Shown here: positions 52,297 through 61,886 of the stretch, piece after piece
Layout: every line of letters begins with the position of its first letter
Numbering within the stretch: position 1 is the stretch's first letter
Assembly: GCA_964603455.1 (NCBI GenBank)
Contig: CAZRVL010000001.1
Coordinates: 1 to 64,000, forward strand
Length of the DNA: 64,000 bases
Source of the DNA: Flemingiibacterium sp964603455
GTDB lineage: Bacteria > Bacillota > Clostridia > Oscillospirales > CAG-272
Direction: 5' to 3'
Made by a program: the position numbers and the translations under genes
The notes under the pieces: model-generated
What the model was told of the DNA's origin: nothing
Databases searched by the model: none
The model's input: the letters and a program-made list of their open reading frames with translations, nothing else

Positions 52297-52325
52297 ATTA
52301 TATCATTTAATCTCAGATTTGTCAA
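52297..52325 (-). promoter_or_regulatory. Promoter of the LacI-family gene and downstream locus
   Basis: Minus-strand TTGACA (52325-52320) and TATAAT (52302-52297) with a 17-base spacer, perfect consensus. Confidence 0.82.
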
Positions 52326-52431
52326 TCATTAAAGCGCATAAAATATATAATCATATATAAATATTTATGCGTATAATCGCCTATATCAACATTAAAAATC
52401 AATTTTTTAAAACAGGCTCTAATAACATACA

Positions 52432-52467
52432 AAAAGACAGCTCCATCATTAAGTGAAGCTGTCTTTT
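52432..52467 (-). terminator. Terminator of the upstream GH78-like gene
   Basis: AAAAGACAGCT (52432-52442) and AGCTGTCTTTT (52457-52467) form an 11-bp stem followed by TTTTTGT on the minus strand. It lies 160 bases after the stop of the gene ending at 52627. The segment 52468-52626 between them holds no clear feature. Confidence 0.75.
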
Positions 52468-52626
52468 AAATCTATTTCGAAGATTTTTGTTTTTTCGCTC
52501 ATTCAGCATTGACTACCAAGCCAACTTTTAGAACACCGGCTCTGCATTTGCGAAATCAGTTCATTTTAATTATTTTCAGGACATAGCTTTTCAGCAGTCG
52601 CCGAGCTGAACATCGGTTCATTTAAT

Positions 52627-54336
52627 TTATCTTACTATTTCGATCTCAGACGGAGCGTTTATCTCGACTTTGCCATCCTTATCGGCATATATCTCGACCT
52701 TACCGAATGGTGTCGGATATGTTCCGCGGATCCAATCGAGTCCGCAGAGATCCGGTTTAATTTCGAGCTTCTTGCAGCCTGCTTCGAGTATCTTGACACC
52801 GAGCACATGACGTGCAATGAATATGCACGGACCGGATGACCAACCATGGCAAAGGCTATGGCGAAGTCCCGTGTAGCAGTATTTACCGAAATCTGCGTGT
52901 ATATCCTTTTCGCCTTCGGGAACTATCTCATCGATTCTGTGTGCATCCCACACTCCGTTTTCATCGGTAGTCCAATCGAGGTCAAAATCCTCCCAGAAGG
53001 TAGTCGCACCGAGCTTGAGCATAGCACCGTAGTATTCCTTCATATCCGCAAGAGCCTCTTTCGTCTTTCCTGCCATTGCGCGAGCCGACAGTATATAATA
53101 TGAATAATATGTAGAATATCCGTGCGCACCGTTTTTCGAAATGATCTCCTCATCGACAGTCTTAGGATCTGCGATACCCGAAAGAGCAAGCAGCGATGAA
53201 GCCGATTTTGCCTTAAGTGCCGGAACGTGTTTCTTCATGCGTTCAACTGTATCATGGCAGAGCGCGGCAAGCTCATCCTCACCGAATATTCCGCAAAATT
53301 CCGCACAGGTATCTATAGCCATCGAAAGAAGTCCCTGAAGTCCGCATGCCTTTGCTTCAGGATCATCGTTCGTAGGCCAGTCAAGGAATCTCCAATCGGG
53401 AATATTTTCCTTTCCGTTTTCATCAACGAGCGAGCAAAGCACCGGAGCTATCGAGGTTATGTAATCCTTCTGCTCATTGAGATACTCGACATTTCCGTTC
53501 TGGAGGTAGTAATCGCGCTGACACATTATCCACCAGAGAGTATATGAGGGGATATTGTTCATCCAGTGAGGCTTTGAATTTGACCAGTCTGTAGGATTTC
53601 TTGCAAGCTCGGGGTCTATCGGAGTTATATCTCTGACCGAATCAAGGCTTCTCGAAACGACCTCGTTGTCACCGAAGACAGAGCATATCGTCATGACTTC
53701 GGGGTGCATATCGCCTATCCAAACAAGACGGTCACGCTTTATGCCGTCCCACATATATTCCTGCATATTGAGGTGAGCGGTGTATGCGGCAGTATCGTAT
53801 ATTTTAGTGATCTCGCTGTCCGAGCAGTCGAACGAACCAACATAATCTATATCGCGGATTATGAGCACACCTTCGATAGCCTTGAGTGCAAGTTCTTCGC
53901 CCTCAACAAGCTCTATGCAGACAAATCTGAAGCCGGATTCATTTGTATCTGTTCCGGAATAGCCGCTCAAAGAGAGTCTGAAATCGCGGTTTGCATGGTC
54001 ATTGGTCGAACCTCTTTCAGTTACAGGAGTTAGAGCCTCTGTGACCGATTCGCCGAGTCTTACATTGACGGTAACTCTTTTAGGCTTTACCCATTGAGCC
54101 AATATTCTGATGCTTCCGTGGATCTCGCGTCCGAAATCGACAAGTATCATCGCACCATTTTTAAGAACCGTGCAGTGCGAAGCATCAAACGAGATCTGAC
54201 CTATGCGGTCTTCAAGCATCTCCTCGGGGTTTTGAATATCGCCTGCCGTCTTGACTATTCTTGTGGGGCGAAGATAATATCTTGTACGCGGATCTGTATC
54301 AAATGTATGCAGACCGAATTTATCTGTGAGTTTCAT
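52627..54336 (-). CDS. GH78-like (alpha-L-rhamnosidase superfamily) glycoside hydrolase
   Basis: A 569-residue cytoplasmic enzyme. The N-terminal beta part includes MILVDFGREIHGSIRI, which is the usual FDFGQNxxG block of rhamnosidases. The (alpha/alpha)6 domain starts near 180 (YDTAAYTAHLNMQEYMWDGIKRDRLVWIGDMHPEV), the block carrying acidic catalytic residues. It is followed by the TTFWEDFDLDWT segment and by RHSLCHGWSSGPCIFI. The C-terminal beta-sandwich resembles GH78 domain E (LDWIRGTYPTPFGKVEI). It faces the same way as the lacI locus but has its own promoter and terminator. The specificity (rhamnose versus related sugars) is not decidable from sequence. Confidence 0.84.
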   Translation of the reverse strand: MKLTDKFGLHTFDTDPRTRYYLRPTRIVKTAGDIQNPEEMLEDRIGQISFDASHCTVLKNGAMILVDFGREIHGSIRILAQWVKPKRVTVNVRLGESVTEALTPVTERGSTNDHANRDFRLSLSGYSGTDTNESGFRFVCIELVEGEELALKAIEGVLIIRDIDYVGSFDCSDSEITKIYDTAAYTAHLNMQEYMWDGIKRDRLVWIGDMHPEVMTICSVFGDNEVVSRSLDSVRDITPIDPELARNPTDWSNSKPHWMNNIPSYTLWWIMCQRDYYLQNGNVEYLNEQKDYITSIAPVLCSLVDENGKENIPDWRFLDWPTNDDPEAKACGLQGLLSMAIDTCAEFCGIFGEDELAALCHDTVERMKKHVPALKAKSASSLLALSGIADPKTVDEEIISKNGAHGYSTYYSYYILSARAMAGKTKEALADMKEYYGAMLKLGATTFWEDFDLDWTTDENGVWDAHRIDEIVPEGEKDIHADFGKYCYTGLRHSLCHGWSSGPCIFIARHVLGVKILEAGCKKLEIKPDLCGLDWIRGTYPTPFGKVEIYADKDGKVEINAPSEIEIVR

Positions 54337-54371
54337 TTAAAATTTCCTTTCGGTAAAGTTTATTTCATATT

Positions 54372-54401
54372 ATTATAGCATATTTTAAGGTCGATTGTCA
54401 A
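54372..54401 (-). promoter_or_regulatory. Promoter of the GH78-like gene at 54336
   Basis: Minus-strand TTGACA (54401-54396) and TATAAT (54377-54372) with an 18-base spacer. Confidence 0.75.
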
Positions 54402-54583
54402 TGGATTTTCCGAAATAAAGTATGATTTTTTTGTTCTTTGAAACGGCGTGATCTGTGCTTGGTCTAATCGTACAAATCAATGCAATTTAATATGCGTACT
54501 GCACCAAAGCCTTTTATAATGATTGCGCTGCTATTAAAGCTATCAAAATATTGTCTGCTCAATGCAGATCCGCATATAAAATC

Positions 54584-54608
54584 AAGGCTCTCGCATTCGG
54601 AGAGCCTT
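54584..54608 (-). terminator. Terminator of the AI-2E family transporter gene
   Basis: AAGGCTCTC (54584-54592) and GAGAGCCTT (54600-54608) form a 9-bp stem with a 7-base loop, five bases after the stop; AT-rich sequence (GATTTTATATG) follows. Confidence 0.75.
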
Positions 54609-54612
54609 TGTA

Positions 54613-55983
54613 TTATTTCTTTTTGAACTTTTTGAAAAAAGCTTTTACTCTTTCGCCGATAGGATTTTCACTCAGACCGGCAGTCAGCGATGCCAACTTT
54701 GCCGCTAAGGTATGAGAATCATCATCGGTCAATGTCCTCTCCTCCACTCCGGTATAATAATCAAGAGTTTCGGTCGGAAGTTCACGCTTTGAAAGGCGTT
54801 TTTCGACTGCGATCTTCAAAAGTGAATATATCACCGAGAAAAGCGGAACGGCTATCACCATTCCGAGCAGTCCCATTAGTCCGCCCATGACTGTTATCGA
54901 GAACAAAACCCAAAGAGATGCGAGTCCGGTCGTCTGTCCGACTATCTTCGGCTTTATCACGTTTCCGTCCATCTGCTGGATGACAAGTATTATCACAGCA
55001 AACCACAATGCCTTTATCGGGTCTACTATGAATATTATGAGAAAGCTCGGTATCGCGCCTATGAACGGTCCTGCGACCGGTATGATATTAGTTATTCCAA
55101 CTATAGAACCGACAAGCACAGAATACGGCATATTGAATATCGCGCACACCGCAAAACATAGTATTCCCACGATAAGCGAATCGAGTATTTCTCCTGTGAT
55201 GAATCCGCCGAATGTACGGTCTGTGAAGTTGCAGAGTTCGAGTATGCTGTTATACATTCTGGTGCTTGTGACCGAACGAAGCAGCTTTTTCAGCTGTGCT
55301 ATGAGCTTTTCCTTCGATGCAAGGAAGTATATCGAAAAGCATATTCCGAGTATCACATTTATAAAGCCACTGGCGATACCGGAGAATACATTCATCATCT
55401 GCGGAACATAGTCCTTTATCGACACGGTTATATCCGCTATGAGGTCCTCAAGCTTTTCGGTAAATTTTTCAAAATTTATATATTTTTCGAAAAAGTCACT
55501 TACCGTATTCACATCGCTGCCGAACGCCTCTGAAAAGACCGAATCGGTAAAAAATCTGTCCAAGCTTTCGGCAAAATCATTTATTAGCTGCGATGTACTT
55601 TGTATGTATCCGCTCATCTTGCTCGAAAGATCGATAAAGCTCAGGTATATCTGCGGAACGATGAGCAACAGCAGGACGGTCAATATGATGAGCACAATTA
55701 TCACTGTTACAAGTATCGACAATCCGCGTTTCAAACCCTTCTGCCGCTTTGATGTCACTTTAAAGCGCACTATATGCTTTTCGGAAAATTCAAGTATCGG
55801 ATTTATAAGATACGCTATCACAAGTCCTATCCACACCGGCGAAAGTATGGAATTAAGCTTATCTAAGCCCGCCGCTATGAAAGGAAAATTCATTACAGCC
55901 GTCAGGAGCATGATTATTATAAATGCCGTGACGATCGTATATACAGCGATCGTATTATATTTTGGATTTCGATCGATCTTCAT
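54613..55983 (-). CDS. AI-2E family transporter (PerM/YtvI-like membrane protein)
   Basis: A 456-residue integral membrane protein with about eight helices. It starts FIIMLLTAVMNFPFIAAGLDKLNSILSPVWIGLVIAYLINPILEF and later has IVGITNIIPVAGPFIGAIPSFLIIF, VIQQMDGNVIKPKIVGQTTGL, the family's most conserved block. A lysine-rich tail ends the protein. Members are ascribed to export of autoinducer-2 or sodium/proton exchange, with little direct evidence. GGAGGAATCGC precedes ATG. Single gene with its own promoter and terminator. Confidence 0.92.
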   Translation of the reverse strand: MKIDRNPKYNTIAVYTIVTAFIIIMLLTAVMNFPFIAAGLDKLNSILSPVWIGLVIAYLINPILEFSEKHIVRFKVTSKRQKGLKRGLSILVTVIIVLIILTVLLLLIVPQIYLSFIDLSSKMSGYIQSTSQLINDFAESLDRFFTDSVFSEAFGSDVNTVSDFFEKYINFEKFTEKLEDLIADITVSIKDYVPQMMNVFSGIASGFINVILGICFSIYFLASKEKLIAQLKKLLRSVTSTRMYNSILELCNFTDRTFGGFITGEILDSLIVGILCFAVCAIFNMPYSVLVGSIVGITNIIPVAGPFIGAIPSFLIIFIVDPIKALWFAVIILVIQQMDGNVIKPKIVGQTTGLASLWVLFSITVMGGLMGLLGMVIAVPLFSVIYSLLKIAVEKRLSKRELPTETLDYYTGVEERTLTDDDSHTLAAKLASLTAGLSENPIGERVKAFFKKFKKK

Positions 55984-56014
55984 GCGATTCCTCCGTTATG
56001 ACTTTACTATATAA

Positions 56015-56043
56015 ATTCTACTCTAAAACAATAGGTTTGTCAA
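56015..56043 (-). promoter_or_regulatory. Promoter of the AI-2E family transporter gene
   Basis: Minus-strand TTGACA (56043-56038) and TAGAAT (56020-56015), 17-base spacer. Confidence 0.7.
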
Positions 56044-56164
56044 GAGGTTTCCTTCTTTTTTTAAAGCAGCGCATGACAAAATTAACATATTAGCCAAAAA
56101 TGTGACAGTTTTCTGATGAATGCTCACGAAAATTGAAAATTAAGTGAATTTATGCGAGTTTATA

Positions 56165-56193
56165 TTGCAAAACGGCTCAAAATGTGGTATTAT
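56165..56193 (+). promoter_or_regulatory. Promoter of the nadA-ispE operon
   Basis: TTGCAA (56165-56170) and TATTAT (56188-56193) with a 17-base spacer and TGTGG before the -10. It lies 36 bases upstream of the preferred nadA start. Confidence 0.6.
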
Positions 56194-56228
56194 ATTATAG
56201 TACAAATATATTCTTCGGGAGCAATCAC

Positions 56229-57149
56229 ATGATAAACAATACAAATAAGGAAATCGCTGAGGAAATACTGCGCTTAAAAAAGGAAAAGGACGCACTTATC
56301 CTCGCTCATTATTACCAGAGACTTGAGATCCAGCAGGTAGCCGACATCTTCGGTGACTCCTTCGAGCTTTCAAAAAAAGCTAAGCTTGCACAAAATCAAC
56401 TGATCATATTCTGTGGTGTAAGCTTTATGGCTGAAAGTGCAAAGATACTCAATCCGACAAAGAAGGTAGTCCTTCCGAGAGCCGACGCAGGCTGTCGTAT
56501 GGCAAACATGGTCACGCCCGAAGATATTCTGGCTCTGCGCGAAAAATATCCCAAAGCGGCTGTCGTATGCTATGTAAATTCATCTGCTGCGACAAAAGCG
56601 GTATCTGACATTTGCTGCACTTCATCGAATGCGATAAAGGTCGTCGGAAGTCTGCCGAACAAGCAGATAATCTTCGTCCCCGACAAAAATCTCGGTGCAT
56701 ACGTTGCAAAGGCTTTTCCAGAAAAGGAATTCATACTTCATTCAGGCTTCTGTCCGACTCACAAGAACATAACCGCTGAAGAGGTCGAAAAAGCCAAGGC
56801 TCTTCATCCGAATGCGCTGCTTGCTGTACATCCCGAATGTGAGAAGGAAGTTCTCGATGCCTCAGACTTCATCGGAAGCACATCGCAGATAATCGACTAC
56901 TGTGTCAAGACCGACAGCGAAGAATTCATAATCGGAACTGAGGTCGGAGTCGTTGACCGGTTGAGCTTCTATCACCCCGAAAAAAAATATCATCTGTTGA
57001 CACCTTATCTCGTTTGCTCGGATATGAAAAAGACTGAGCTTTCGGATGTTCTGAATGCACTCAAAACAGAGGAGCATGAGGTCATCATGACAAATGACGA
57101 GATCGAAGCCGCAAGTCTTCCGCTCGAACGGATGGTCGCGATAAAATAA
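56229..57149 (+). CDS. nadA: Quinolinate synthase A
   Basis: A 306-residue 4Fe-4S enzyme that condenses iminoaspartate (from NadB) with dihydroxyacetone phosphate to quinolinate in NAD synthesis. I start at ATG 56229 behind GGGAGC; the frame extends 15 codons further. Motifs are ALILAHYYQRLEIQQVADIFGDSFELSKKA, IIFCGVSFMAESAKIL, CYVNSSAATKAVSDICCTSSNA and HPECEKEVLDASDFIGSTSQI. The cluster cysteines are expected in the FCGVSF, ICCTSSNA/HPEC and late regions. nadC follows after 14 bases. Confidence 0.95.
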   Translation: MINNTNKEIAEEILRLKKEKDALILAHYYQRLEIQQVADIFGDSFELSKKAKLAQNQLIIFCGVSFMAESAKILNPTKKVVLPRADAGCRMANMVTPEDILALREKYPKAAVVCYVNSSAATKAVSDICCTSSNAIKVVGSLPNKQIIFVPDKNLGAYVAKAFPEKEFILHSGFCPTHKNITAEEVEKAKALHPNALLAVHPECEKEVLDASDFIGSTSQIIDYCVKTDSEEFIIGTEVGVVDRLSFYHPEKKYHLLTPYLVCSDMKKTELSDVLNALKTEEHEVIMTNDEIEAASLPLERMVAIK

Positions 57150-57163
57150 AGGAGATATAAATT

Positions 57164-58006
57164 ATGCAAATCTATGGACAGGCACTTGATAAGATCATTT
57201 TAAACGCACTTGAGGAGGATGTCGGAACGGGAGACATAACAACTCTCTCGACCATCCCCGAAAATCGGATCGCGCATGGCTTATACAAGGCCAAGGAATG
57301 CGGCGTGCTCTGCGGAATCGATGTTGCCAAGCGTGTATTCGAACTGATCGATCCCACTATTGAATTTACCGCAATAAAAAAAGACGGAGACCTTGTAAAC
57401 ATAAATGACATAGTTGCCGAGGTCAAGGGAAAGGCAGCTAATGTGCTCACCGGTGAGCGCGTTGGACTCAATCTCATGCAGCGTATGTCGGGCATTGCCA
57501 CAAGAACAGCCGAAGCTGTTAAGCAGGTCGAGGGAACTCAGGCTAAGATCTGCGATACGCGAAAGACTACTCCCGGACTCAGAATACTTGAAAAATATGC
57601 TGTCAGAGTCGGCGGCGGAACAAATCATCGCTTCAATCTCGCAGATGGTGTGCTCATAAAGGATAATCACATAGTTGCAGCCGGTTCTATAACCGAAGCA
57701 GTCAAATCGGCAAGACAGAATATTCCTCACACACTTAAGATCGAAGTCGAGGTCGAGACCTTCGCAGGACTTGAAGAAGCTCTCAATGCCGGAGCAGATA
57801 TAATCATGCTCGACAATATGAGCTGTGCAGCAATGAAGCAGGCTGTAAAGATGGTCGGTGGAAGGGCTTTGACCGAAGCCTCGGGAAATATGGGCGACAG
57901 AGATCTCAGAGAGGTCGCCGAATGCGGTGTCGATCTCATAAGCATAGGTGCGCTGACTCATTCGGTGCGCGCTCTCGACATCAGCTTGAAATTTACTATT
58001 GAATGA
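57164..58006 (+). CDS. nadC: Nicotinate-nucleotide pyrophosphorylase (carboxylating)
   Basis: A 280-residue enzyme converting quinolinate and PRPP to nicotinate mononucleotide with loss of CO2. Motifs: EDVGTGDITTLSTIP, GERVGLNLMQRMSGIATRT, TRKTTPGLRILEKYAVRVGGG, NHRFNLADGVLIKDNHI, EVEVETFAGLEEAL and ISIGALTHSV, which together are diagnostic of NadC. AAAGGAGATATAAATT precedes ATG. Its TGA overlaps the start of aroB, so the two are translationally coupled. Confidence 0.96.
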   Translation: MQIYGQALDKIILNALEEDVGTGDITTLSTIPENRIAHGLYKAKECGVLCGIDVAKRVFELIDPTIEFTAIKKDGDLVNINDIVAEVKGKAANVLTGERVGLNLMQRMSGIATRTAEAVKQVEGTQAKICDTRKTTPGLRILEKYAVRVGGGTNHRFNLADGVLIKDNHIVAAGSITEAVKSARQNIPHTLKIEVEVETFAGLEEALNAGADIIMLDNMSCAAMKQAVKMVGGRALTEASGNMGDRDLREVAECGVDLISIGALTHSVRALDISLKFTIE

Positions 58007-59046
58007 TCATGGAAAAAATAATCGTAAAACATACGATGGGCGAATATCCGATATATGTCGGTGAGGATATTCTTGAGGACGCACTTTGTGAGTTTTTCAA
58101 AACAAGATCGTATGACAGGATATTTATCGTAACCGACAGCAATGTTAGCCGTTTGTACGACAACAAACTTCATGAAACACTCGAAAAGCTCGACATCACC
58201 TTCTGCGGATATTATTCCTTCCTCGCAGGGGAGAAATCAAAAAATCTCGGCACAGTGTCCGAAATGTACGATATGTTCGCAAAAACACATCTCACCAGAA
58301 AATCGCTCGTCATCGCGCTCGGTGGAGGAGTGGTCGGAGATATGGCAGGCTTTGCGGCGGCGACCTTCCTTCGCGGCATAGATGTGCTTCAAATACCGAC
58401 TACCCTGCTCTCCCAGATAGATTCATCAATCGGCGGCAAGACAGGTGTGGATCTCGAATACGGAAAAAATCTGGTAGGTGCATTCCATCAGCCAGTAGCG
58501 GTAATATCCGACAGCCTTTTTCTTGAAACATTGCCGAAACATTTTGTAAATGACGGAGTGGGTGAAGCAATAAAGACCGGACTCATCGGTGATGCTGAGC
58601 TTTTCTGCGGAATAGAGACGCAGACCATATCGCGTGCCGAGCTGATAACACGATGTGCAAGATTCAAGGCTGACATAGTTACTAAGGATGAATTTGAATC
58701 GGGTCTTCGCAAAATACTGAACTTCGGTCACACTATAGGTCATGCTGTTGAAAAGCTCGGAAACTTCGAACGCTTTTCTCACGGAGAATCGGTCGGCATA
58801 GGAATGCTCTACGCAGCAAAGATCGGCGAAAAGCTCGGATATATGAAGTGCTTCGAACGTATCAAATCTACACTCAAGCTATGTGGTCTTCCGACCGATA
58901 TGGACTACTTGCCTGACGAGCTTATAAATATAGCGGCAAGTGATAAAAAGCGCAGCGGCGATTCGATCTCATTCATTCTTCTCGATGAGATCGGCACTCC
59001 GAAGATAGTTGATATAAACATAGATGAACTGAGAGGTATGCTGTGA
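58003..59046 (+). CDS. aroB: 3-dehydroquinate synthase
   Basis: A 347-residue NAD- and metal-dependent enzyme that turns DAHP into 3-dehydroquinate, the second shikimate step. Landmarks are the NAD site LAGEKSKNLGT and LVIALGGGVVGDMAGFAAATFLRG, PTTLLSQIDSSIGGKTGVDL and the metal His in FGHTIGHAVEKL (about 245) with His in RFSHGESVGIGML. Two starts are possible (ATG at 58003 or 58009), with no good ribosome site in view; it probably relies on coupling with nadC, whose stop it overlaps. Sits inside a NAD operon, an unusual position. Confidence 0.95.
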   Translation: MIMEKIIVKHTMGEYPIYVGEDILEDALCEFFKTRSYDRIFIVTDSNVSRLYDNKLHETLEKLDITFCGYYSFLAGEKSKNLGTVSEMYDMFAKTHLTRKSLVIALGGGVVGDMAGFAAATFLRGIDVLQIPTTLLSQIDSSIGGKTGVDLEYGKNLVGAFHQPVAVISDSLFLETLPKHFVNDGVGEAIKTGLIGDAELFCGIETQTISRAELITRCARFKADIVTKDEFESGLRKILNFGHTIGHAVEKLGNFERFSHGESVGIGMLYAAKIGEKLGYMKCFERIKSTLKLCGLPTDMDYLPDELINIAASDKKRSGDSISFILLDEIGTPKIVDINIDELRGML

Positions 59047-60305
59047 CGATATTCAAACCATTAAAAATGTGCGGAGATGTCAGAGTTCCGGCTTCGAAAA
59101 GTCAAGCACACCGTGCGCTCATATGCGCAGCTTTGGCAGGCAACAGCAAGATCACCGGACTTACGCCTTCTCAGGATATGACTGCCACTCTCGGTGCTTT
59201 AAAGGCACTCGGAGCTGATATTGAAGCTGATTTCGAAAAGGGTACTGCGGTATCCGGGAAACCACTGGTCAGATGTGAAAATGATATTGATTCTTCTGAT
59301 TACTCGGTCATAGACTGCGGAGAATCGGCTTCAACTCTGCGCTTTATGATACCGATAGCCGCAGCTCTCGGACGAAATGTAGAATTTATCGGTCACGGAA
59401 GACTTCCCGAGCGCACGACAATGCTGTACAAGCCGTTGCTTGAAGCTCACGGTGTCAGGATGGATTATCCGAATGGTGGAAAATTTCTGCCTCTCAGACA
59501 ATCCGGGAAACTTACCGATGGCATATATGAGATACGCGGAGATATATCCTCGCAGTTTGTCACAGGTCTTATATATGCGCTGTCGATAGTCGGAGAAGGA
59601 AGCGTAAGGCTCACTACAAAACTTGAAAGCCGTCCGTATGCCGACATGACTGTCGATGTTATGAGACGCTTCGGCATAAATATAGCCGACAATGATGATT
59701 CGTATATAATCTCTGGAAAATACAGCCCAACGTCAATGGATGTTGAGGGTGATTGCTCGCAGGCGGCATTTTTCGCTGTGCCTGCCGCGATACATGGCAG
59801 TATAAGACTTTTCGGTATAGATCAAAGCACCAAACAGGGAGATTTCAAGCTCTTTGAGATACTCAAGGGCTTCGGCGCAAAGGTCGAATATTCGGAAAAT
59901 ATCATAACAGTAAGCGAAGGTAAGCTAAAGGCATATGACATTGATGCTTCGGACATACCCGATCTTGTGCCGGCACTCGCAGTGCTTGCCGCATACTCTG
60001 AAGGACAGACACGCATATACAATGCCGGACGGCTCAGACTCAAAGAGAGCGATCGCATAGCGACCACCGTTGATATGATAAATTCGCTCGGCGGAGAGGC
60101 ATTTGCGACTGATGACGGCATTGTGATAACCGGAAAAGAAAAGCTTTCAGGCGGAAAGGTCAAGTCATACGGCGATCACAGAATAGCTATGGCAGCGGCG
60201 GCGGCTTCTGTCGGCTGCAAAGCTGATGTCGAGGTAGATGATATGAGCTGCACCGCAAAATCCTTCCCGAACTTCACGGATCTATTCGAAGCCGACCGAG
60301 CATAA
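59043..60305 (+). CDS. aroA: 3-phosphoshikimate 1-carboxyvinyltransferase (EPSP synthase)
   Basis: A 420-residue enzyme joining shikimate 3-phosphate and phosphoenolpyruvate, sixth step of the shikimate pathway. Motifs: the phosphate-binding SKSQAHRALICAAL (around 19-32), DCGESASTLRFMIPIAA, GHGRLPERTTM, GDISSQFVTGLI, RLKESDRIATTVDMI and YGDHRIAMAAA. GTG start at 59043 follows AGAGG and overlaps the aroB stop (GTGA). The SDYSVIDCGESASTLRF block and no clear class II Gly pattern leave glyphosate class undetermined. Confidence 0.95.
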   Translation: MTIFKPLKMCGDVRVPASKSQAHRALICAALAGNSKITGLTPSQDMTATLGALKALGADIEADFEKGTAVSGKPLVRCENDIDSSDYSVIDCGESASTLRFMIPIAAALGRNVEFIGHGRLPERTTMLYKPLLEAHGVRMDYPNGGKFLPLRQSGKLTDGIYEIRGDISSQFVTGLIYALSIVGEGSVRLTTKLESRPYADMTVDVMRRFGINIADNDDSYIISGKYSPTSMDVEGDCSQAAFFAVPAAIHGSIRLFGIDQSTKQGDFKLFEILKGFGAKVEYSENIITVSEGKLKAYDIDASDIPDLVPALAVLAAYSEGQTRIYNAGRLRLKESDRIATTVDMINSLGGEAFATDDGIVITGKEKLSGGKVKSYGDHRIAMAAAAASVGCKADVEVDDMSCTAKSFPNFTDLFEADRA

Positions 60306-60344
60306 AGGCTTTATCTGCTATTATTTATAAAAGGACTGATATAA

Positions 60345-61886
60345 TTGAAACAATATCTATATTCGAAATCTATCGAAGAGCTTCCTGTAAGTCATTGTGA
60401 TGTACTGGTTGTCGGCGCGGGCATAGCCGGACTTTATGCGGCGCTTGAGCTTCCCTCCGAGCTGAATGTAACTATAGCGACCAAGGTCGGATTTGATATG
60501 TCAAACTCATATCTCGCTCAGGGAGGCATAGCTTCGGTTATCGATTCTTCAGACAGATTCGATTCGCATATCGAGGATACCCTAAAGGCAGGTGCCGGTG
60601 AATGCGATCTCAAAGCCGTCACGACCCTTGTAAAGGAAGGACCTGAGAACATACGCCACCTTGTTGATATGCTCGTTCCATTCGACAAAAAGGACGATGG
60701 CTCGCTCATGATAACCCGTGAAGGCGGTCATTCCTGCCGCAGAATAGTCCATTGCGGAGGTGATGCGACCGGTCGAGAGGTCACAAAGCGTCTCACCGAG
60801 ATAGCTCTCACACGGGATAACATAACTATACTCCAAAACACAAATCTCATAGATATATTGACAGAGAACGGTGCAGTTGTCGGTGCGCTGCTTTCTGGAG
60901 AAAAGGATCACATAGTGTCCTGTTCAAAGATCATTCTCGCCACAGGCGGAATAGGTGCGCTGTATGAGCATACTACCAATCCCTCCGGTGCAGTCGGTGA
61001 CGGTATAGCAGCAGCAGCCAGAGCCGGTGCAAAGGTCGTGAACATGGAATTTGTACAGTTCCATCCGACTACGATGATACCTCAGTCAGGTCAGACCGAA
61101 CGCAGATTCCTTATCTCCGAAGCTGTCCGCGGTGAAGGCGGTATATTGAAGAACCATTTGGGCGAAGCCTTTATGCAGGGCAAGCATCCACTCGCAGATC
61201 TCGCTCCGCGTGATATTGTGACACGTGAGATACTCCATGAAATGCGCAGAACAGGCGAAGCTCATGTATTCCTTGATGTTTCTGCTATGAGTGAGGAGTT
61301 TTTCGCAAAACGTTTCCCAACAATATACGGCGAGTGCAAGAAATACGGTATCAACATTCCACGCGATATGATCCCTGTTGAGCCGGCTCAGCATTATCTT
61401 ATGGGCGGTATCGAAACAGATATTGATGCAAGGACCTGTGTAAAGGGTCTCTATGCCTGTGGAGAATGCGCATGGACAGGTGTTCACGGTGCAAACAGGC
61501 TGGCAAGCAATTCTATGCTCGAATGCCTTGTATTCGGGCGCAGAGCCGCAAGATCGGCAGCCAACGACAAATTTGCCGAAAAACAGGATAGATTCTCGAT
61601 CAAAACAGTCGAAGGGAAACCTATTTCGGATGAATATATCGAAACCAAGCGAAGTGAACTCCGCGCTGTGATGACCGAAAACCTAAACGCCGTAAGAACA
61701 CTTTCGGGAATGGCAAAGGCAAAAGATTATGTTGATAAACTTCTTGCAGAGCTTGATATGAGCTCAATTTCCACAAAGCGCGGATATGAGCTTTACTCAC
61801 TTTCCACAGCCGCAAAATTCATAACCGATGGTGCATTGGCACGTGAAAAATCGGTCGGTGCGCATTATGTCGAATACTGTGAATAA
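60345..61886 (+). CDS. nadB: L-aspartate oxidase
   Basis: A 513-residue FAD enzyme that oxidises aspartate to iminoaspartate for NadA. The FAD site VLVVGAGIAGLYAALEL is at 19-35, then SNSYLAQGGIASVI, REGGHSCRRIVHCGGDATGREVT with the active-site Arg/His, MEFVQFHPTTM, and GLYACGECAWTGVHGANRLASNSMLECLVFG near the C-terminal FAD contact. TTG start at 60345 behind AAAGGACTGATATAA. It is 39 bases after aroA, separated from nadA-nadC by the two shikimate genes. Confidence 0.94.
   Translation: MKQYLYSKSIEELPVSHCDVLVVGAGIAGLYAALELPSELNVTIATKVGFDMSNSYLAQGGIASVIDSSDRFDSHIEDTLKAGAGECDLKAVTTLVKEGPENIRHLVDMLVPFDKKDDGSLMITREGGHSCRRIVHCGGDATGREVTKRLTEIALTRDNITILQNTNLIDILTENGAVVGALLSGEKDHIVSCSKIILATGGIGALYEHTTNPSGAVGDGIAAAARAGAKVVNMEFVQFHPTTMIPQSGQTERRFLISEAVRGEGGILKNHLGEAFMQGKHPLADLAPRDIVTREILHEMRRTGEAHVFLDVSAMSEEFFAKRFPTIYGECKKYGINIPRDMIPVEPAQHYLMGGIETDIDARTCVKGLYACGECAWTGVHGANRLASNSMLECLVFGRRAARSAANDKFAEKQDRFSIKTVEGKPISDEYIETKRSELRAVMTENLNAVRTLSGMAKAKDYVDKLLAELDMSSISTKRGYELYSLSTAAKFITDGALAREKSVGAHYVEYCE

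Noticed and set aside
52468..52626. 21-codon minus-strand ORF after the GH78-like gene
   Set aside because: It has no ribosome site and sits between the stop codon and terminator; likely chance.
54409..54583. Possible tRNA or small RNA in the gap between the GH78-like gene and the AI-2E transporter gene
   Set aside because: No GTTCRANNC T-loop or cloverleaf pairing; only a promoter and a terminator are visible.
57281..57961. Minus-strand open frame of 226 codons opposite nadC
   Set aside because: Antisense shadow of nadC; translation rich in Cys, Ser and Ile without domain motifs.
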